Shown piece after piece: positions 24,542 through 28,389 of a stretch of DNA of 28,389 nucleotides. The DNA comes from SURF-32 sp964648365 (GTDB lineage: Bacteria > Planctomycetota > Phycisphaerae > UBA1845). The first letter of the stretch is position 1. Each line of letters opens with the position of its first letter. The stretch lies in contig CAZYLK010000067.1 of the NCBI GenBank assembly GCA_964648365.1, forward strand, positions 1-28,389. Reading direction: 5' to 3'. A program made the position numbers and the translations under genes. The notes under the pieces are model-generated. The model saw only the letters and a program-made list of their open reading frames with translations. It made no database searches and was not told the DNA's origin.

Positions 24542-27500
24542 TCACCGGCATTCAACCACTTCGCACACCCCCTCGCACTCATCCACACACACCCGGTGCT
24601 CGCCGGGATCGACGCCGTCGAAGACGGCCTCGGCCAGGCCGCGGCTGCCCACGCGGATCTCCTGCGTCGCCGCGTCGTCCAGCGTCAGGTTCAGCATCGT
24701 GCCTTCGGGCAGCGTCGTTGCCAGCAGCGCCGACAGGCGCGCGTTCTCCGGCTCGCATCCCAGTTCGAGTCGCTCGATGCGGTCGCACTGAATCTGGTTG
24801 CCGGTGTCGAAGACGCTGAGCTGGAATTCGCCCATCGACTCCAGCGTGCCATGCACGAGGATCCAGTAGTCCTGGCCGCCCACCGATTCCCACGTCACGG
24901 CTGACAGGTCGCCGCAACTGTTGTTGTTGCCCACCACGCAGACGGGCTCGTCGCAGCCCGCCTCGTACACATTGATCTTCGTGTTGAAGTTCGCTTCCGT
25001 GCAGGTGTCGGCCTGCAACCAGCCGCCGGTGCCGACAACGCGATACCACACGCCCGGGGCGATGACCTCGGTGCCCTGTCCGCAGGCGGGGAAGCCCTCA
25101 TCGAGGGTCGCGCCGCGGGTCGAGCCGCCCGTCTGCGCCGGCAGGGCCAGTTCGATCGCGTCTTCGCACGCATCGCTCGACGGGCTGAGGCAGGTGTAGT
25201 CGCGCCGATCTTCGGCGCCGCAGCCCCATGTGGCCGTCACGCGACCCTCGGGCGGCGCGCTTTTGAACTTGGCCTTACCCTTACCTTTGTTATTGAGTGT
25301 ACCGTTCCGTGACGGCCCGCCCGCCAGCTTGACGGTGAAGTCGCCGCCTGGCGTGCCGCCCACGAGGCTGACGATCAGCTTGCCGCTTTCGCTTTGACAG
25401 CTTGCGCGTTTGATCCGCTCCTGCCCCGCGCACGACTGGCACCGGCCCTTCATCTCCCAGGTTTCGGCGGCCTCTTCCCCTCCCCAGTACAGGTTGCCGA
25501 ACAGCACGAACGTCTCGCGCCGCTCGTCAAACGCCATGGCATGTTCCCAGCGGGCGAAGGGCTTCGCGCCGCCGGTTCGCGGCAGCCAGTCCCGTCCGTT
25601 CCACTCCCACGTCTCCGCCGTGACCTCGCGGTTGGTCTGTCCGCCGAACATCACGATGGCGCCGCGTCCGCTGTCGTAAGCGATGGCATGTCCGTAGCGT
25701 TTCAGATCGGTCTGACCGGCAACCTTCCAACGAGCGCCGTCCCATTCCCATGTCTGCCCGCCGCTTAAGTCCTCACCTTCGCGTCCGCCCTGCAACACGA
25801 TCACGCCGCGCGCCTGGTCGCAGGCCATGGCATGGTCGATGCGCGGTGTCGGTCCATCCGTCGCCACGAGCATCCAGGCGGCGCCGTTCCACTCCCAGGT
25901 TTCGCCGCTGTTCGAGCTGTCGAAGCCGCCGAACAGCACGATCACCTCTCGCCGGCTGTCGTACGCCATCGCATGGCCATAGCGCGGCGATGGACCCTCC
26001 GTGCTCACCAGCGTCCACTGCTGCCCATCCCACGCCCAGGTTTCGCTGCTGTAGCCCCCCCCGTCGACGGCGCCGCCAAAGAGCACCGTTTCGCCGCGCG
26101 CGGCGTCATACGCCATCGCGTGCTCCGTGCGTGCGGAAGGCCCCGCCGAAGAACTCGCCCGCCACGTGGCGCCGTCCCATTCCCAGGTGTCGTCGGCATC
26201 GCCGTCCCCCAGGATGCTGCCACCGAAGAGCACCGTTACTCCGCGCGCGGTGTCATACGCCATCGCATGGCGACCCCGTCCTCCAGGGTACACACGCCCA
26301 ACAGGTTGCCAGTTCTGCCCGTCCCACGACCACGTATCGAATTCCGCCGACCATCCGATGTAGGCGAGCGTAACCTCGCGCCGGCTGTCGTATGTGACCA
26401 CGCCCCATTTGGGGCTGTCGCCGACCTGCGCCCAATTTGAACCATCCCACTCCCATGTACGACCGTCGCCGGCATAATTGAGCACGGTGACGCCGCGCCC
26501 GCTGTCATAGGTCATGTAATGCGCGTCGTCGGCTTTCGGGCCGTCCGAGGTCGCCAGCGTCCACACGTCGCCGTCCCATTCCCACGTCTCGCGATTGCCT
26601 CGACCTCCGTTGCGGCTGCCCCCGTGGAGCACGATCACGCCACGCTTCCGGTCATAGGCCATCGCATGGTTATCGCGTGCCTCCGGACCCGTGTCTGCCA
26701 CCGGTCGCCAGACGTCGCCGTCCCACTCCCATGTGTCGCCCAGCGACGCACCGTCCGAGCCGCCGAACAGAACGATCACGCCCCGCCCACTGTCGTACGC
26801 CATGGCCGTGCGATTGCGCTGGCCGGGGCCCTCAGTGGTGACCCGTAACCACGCCTGCCCGTCCCACTGCCACGTCGCGCCGCTCGTCCCGTCGAAGAGC
26901 ACCGTCGCGCGGCGCTGTTCGTCGTAGACCATCGGGTGGTTCCCCGCCGGCGGGCCGGACGCGCTGATCATCGTCCAGGCGGCGCCGTCCCACTCGAACG
27001 TGACGCCCTCCCGGAACAGGACCGTTATGTCGCGATCGCTGTCGTACGCGATTGGCTGAATCTTGACGGATTCCGGGATACGCCGGGTCCACGATTCCGT
27101 GCAGGGCGGCGGCCCGCCCTCGCACTCGGACAAGTCGAGCATGTAGGCCGAGCCGGTCGTCCGGCCGTCATTCTCGTCACCGCTGGCGCCGATGAAGACC
27201 GTCGTGCCGCGAAGCGCCATCGCGCTGCCGAAGCGATCCCATTTGCGCCCTTCGGCGGCCAGCAGCTTTTCACCTTCCGCGCCGCTTTCAGCGTCATACA
27301 CGTAGGCCGCGCCGGCGTTTTTTCTTCGATCGGGGTCGAAGTGGATCGCACCAACGACGGCCAGGCCGCCATCAAGGGCGACCGACTGGCCGAAGCGTTC
27401 GTCGTCATACACTCCGTCGCTGGCCGTCAACCTGGCGATTTGCTGGCCCGTGCGCGTATCGAAGAGGCTCGCGTAGCCGTGCGCCCCTTTCCAGTCCCCG

Positions 27501-28291
27501 GGGGCGCCGACGAGCGCCCTGGAACCCTGAATCGCAACCGACGCGCCGAATTCGTCCAGCGCGCCGGGGTTCGATGGTCGCAGTTCGGCCAACAGTCCAC
27601 CCGTCTGCACGTCGAAGAGGAAGGCGACGCTGCCGTTGGCCTGCGGCATTCCGATGACCGCCTTCGCGTCGCTGACGGCCACGGCCATGCCGAAGTGCTG
27701 CTTGGACCAGTAGCGATTGGGCAGCAGCTTGAAGCGTTGCTCACCGGTCGATACGTCAAATACGTACGCCGACCCCGTGTCCGTGCCGACATCATCGTCG
27801 CTGGGCGCGCCGATGATGGCCGTGGTGCCTTCCAGCGCCACCGCGCGGCCGAACTCGTCGCCCGGGCTGCCGTCATTGGGCACGAGCTTTGCGAGCTGCT
27901 CACCGCTGCGGACGTCGAACAGGTACGCGGCGCCGGCGCGGGCGCCGCCTTCCCCGTCGCCGGGCGCGCCGATCAGCACCAGATCGCCGCTGGCGGCGAC
28001 GGACGAGCCGAAATTCTCGTCACCCGGGGCGCCTTCGGGCCGGAGCTTTGCGATCTGCCTGAGCGTCTGGGGGTCAAACAGGTAGGCCGAGCCGGAGTTC
28101 CATCCGTCATCGTCGTCGTAAGGCGCGCCGATGATCACGCCATGATTGCTGATCGTCAGGCAGGCGCCGAACTGGTCCTCGGCCGCGCCGTCCCTCGCCA
28201 GCATCTTGGCGTCCGTCGTGCATTGCGCGTGGGCCGCCACAGGACGCACGGCGATGATCGTCAGAACCAGCAATGTTAGTCCGTGTCGCAT
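24542..28291 (-). CDS. Secreted FG-GAP/Kelch mosaic protein with PPC-like C-terminal domain
   Basis: 1249 residues from the ATG at 28291, with GGAG seven bases upstream. A signal peptide is clear (MRHGLTLLVLTIIAVRPVAAHAQ). Residues about 35-395 hold seven FG-GAP units of the form FGxxVAxxGxxxxIGAPxDD...GSAYxFD, the number of blades in an integrin-alpha-like propeller. Residues about 400-950 hold about eleven Kelch-like units (xTWEWDGxxWxxV, then HAMAYDxxRGVxVLFGG). A Cys-containing segment follows, then a PPC-like beta domain (DACEDAIELALP ... APGVWYRVVGTGGWLQADTCT ... DYWILVHG), and a Cys-rich tail (CVDECEGVCEVVEC). No enzyme motif is visible. Likely an extracellular or surface-anchored adhesive or calcium-binding protein. 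The repeat upstream of its start ends the window. Confidence 0.88.
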   Translation of the reverse strand: MRHGLTLLVLTIIAVRPVAAHAQCTTDAKMLARDGAAEDQFGACLTISNHGVIIGAPYDDDDGWNSGSAYLFDPQTLRQIAKLRPEGAPGDENFGSSVAASGDLVLIGAPGDGEGGARAGAAYLFDVRSGEQLAKLVPNDGSPGDEFGRAVALEGTTAIIGAPSDDDVGTDTGSAYVFDVSTGEQRFKLLPNRYWSKQHFGMAVAVSDAKAVIGMPQANGSVAFLFDVQTGGLLAELRPSNPGALDEFGASVAIQGSRALVGAPGDWKGAHGYASLFDTRTGQQIARLTASDGVYDDERFGQSVALDGGLAVVGAIHFDPDRRKNAGAAYVYDAESGAEGEKLLAAEGRKWDRFGSAMALRGTTVFIGASGDENDGRTTGSAYMLDLSECEGGPPPCTESWTRRIPESVKIQPIAYDSDRDITVLFREGVTFEWDGAAWTMISASGPPAGNHPMVYDEQRRATVLFDGTSGATWQWDGQAWLRVTTEGPGQRNRTAMAYDSGRGVIVLFGGSDGASLGDTWEWDGDVWRPVADTGPEARDNHAMAYDRKRGVIVLHGGSRNGGRGNRETWEWDGDVWTLATSDGPKADDAHYMTYDSGRGVTVLNYAGDGRTWEWDGSNWAQVGDSPKWGVVTYDSRREVTLAYIGWSAEFDTWSWDGQNWQPVGRVYPGGRGRHAMAYDTARGVTVLFGGSILGDGDADDTWEWDGATWRASSSAGPSARTEHAMAYDAARGETVLFGGAVDGGGYSSETWAWDGQQWTLVSTEGPSPRYGHAMAYDSRREVIVLFGGFDSSNSGETWEWNGAAWMLVATDGPTPRIDHAMACDQARGVIVLQGGREGEDLSGGQTWEWDGARWKVAGQTDLKRYGHAIAYDSGRGAIVMFGGQTNREVTAETWEWNGRDWLPRTGGAKPFARWEHAMAFDERRETFVLFGNLYWGGEEAAETWEMKGRCQSCAGQERIKRASCQSESGKLIVSLVGGTPGGDFTVKLAGGPSRNGTLNNKGKGKAKFKSAPPEGRVTATWGCGAEDRRDYTCLSPSSDACEDAIELALPAQTGGSTRGATLDEGFPACGQGTEVIAPGVWYRVVGTGGWLQADTCTEANFNTKINVYEAGCDEPVCVVGNNNSCGDLSAVTWESVGGQDYWILVHGTLESMGEFQLSVFDTGNQIQCDRIERLELGCEPENARLSALLATTLPEGTMLNLTLDDAATQEIRVGSRGLAEAVFDGVDPGEHRVCVDECEGVCEVVECR

Positions 28292-28326
28292 CTTGATTCT
28301 CCGAGGAGGGGAGTGGGTAGGGGCGA

Positions 28327-28389
28327 GGGAGTATGGGAGTAAGGGAGTAAGGGAGTAAGGGAGTAAGGGAGTAAGGGAGTAAGGGAGTA
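28327..28389. repeat. GGGAGTAA microsatellite running off the window
   Basis: One GGGAGTAT, six perfect GGGAGTAA units and a partial unit to the last base; the array continues beyond the window. It starts 36 bases upstream of the FG-GAP/Kelch start codon, where the promoter or leader of that gene would be. Confidence 0.9.

Noticed and set aside
26936..28279. Plus-strand frame opposite the FG-GAP units
   Set aside because: Periodic because the repeats on the other strand are periodic; not a separate gene.

Overview
The window looks like a piece of a high-GC (roughly two-thirds G+C) Planctomycetes chromosome, possibly Phycisphaerae-like. That placement is an inference from gene style: a very large GspK-like and an enlarged GspJ-like pseudopilin, a secreted FG-GAP/Kelch mosaic protein, a phosphodiesterase-TPR fusion, a tandem 74-residue repeat protein, and dispersed GGCAC...GTG hairpin and ATTCG-type repeats. 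No rRNA or other taxonomic marker is present, so the assignment is not proven.

Layout. At 1-1937 (+) lie the 3' part of an M28 aminopeptidase with a PDZ domain and a secreted beta-propeller protein. At 1968-3224 (-) lie ribD and, just upstream, a CAT-anticodon tRNA with its own promoter. At 3225-3883 there is no gene but there is a 38-bp tandem hairpin array. At 3884-9334 (-) is a two-gene pseudopilin unit (GspJ-like, then GspK-like). At 9524-17367 (-) is a heavy-metal efflux operon in the order small secreted Cys/His protein, CzcC-like outer-membrane factor, CzcB-like adaptor, CzcA-like RND pump. Three of these four proteins carry His-rich metal-binding segments, and the operon is interrupted by several kinds of repeat DNA. 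At 17586-19154 (+), divergent from the efflux operon, is a protein made of seven 74-residue repeats. At 19317-21338 (-) is an alkaline-phosphatase-superfamily/TPR protein, separated from the repeat protein by two perfect hairpins. At 21399-24400 (-) is a compact module: a promoter with a palindromic operator, an XRE-HTH/IrrE-type metallopeptidase gene, and an OLD-like ATPase-TOPRIM nuclease gene with lower G+C than its surroundings. At 24542-28291 (-) is a 1249-residue secreted protein with seven FG-GAP units, about eleven Kelch-like units and a C-terminal PPC-like domain. The window ends in an 8-bp microsatellite.

How the genes work together. The efflux operon encodes a complete inner-membrane/periplasm/outer-membrane metal export pump. 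The pseudopilin pair would contribute the tip of a type II secretion or type IV pilus-like fibre. The XRE-IrrE/OLD pair looks like a self-regulated, horizontally acquired defence or stress module; it lacks the UvrD helicase of Gabija. The two observations most worth following are the repeat protein, whose units keep a TG-x-WP-xxx-SG frame around changing residues, and the XRE-IrrE/OLD pair.
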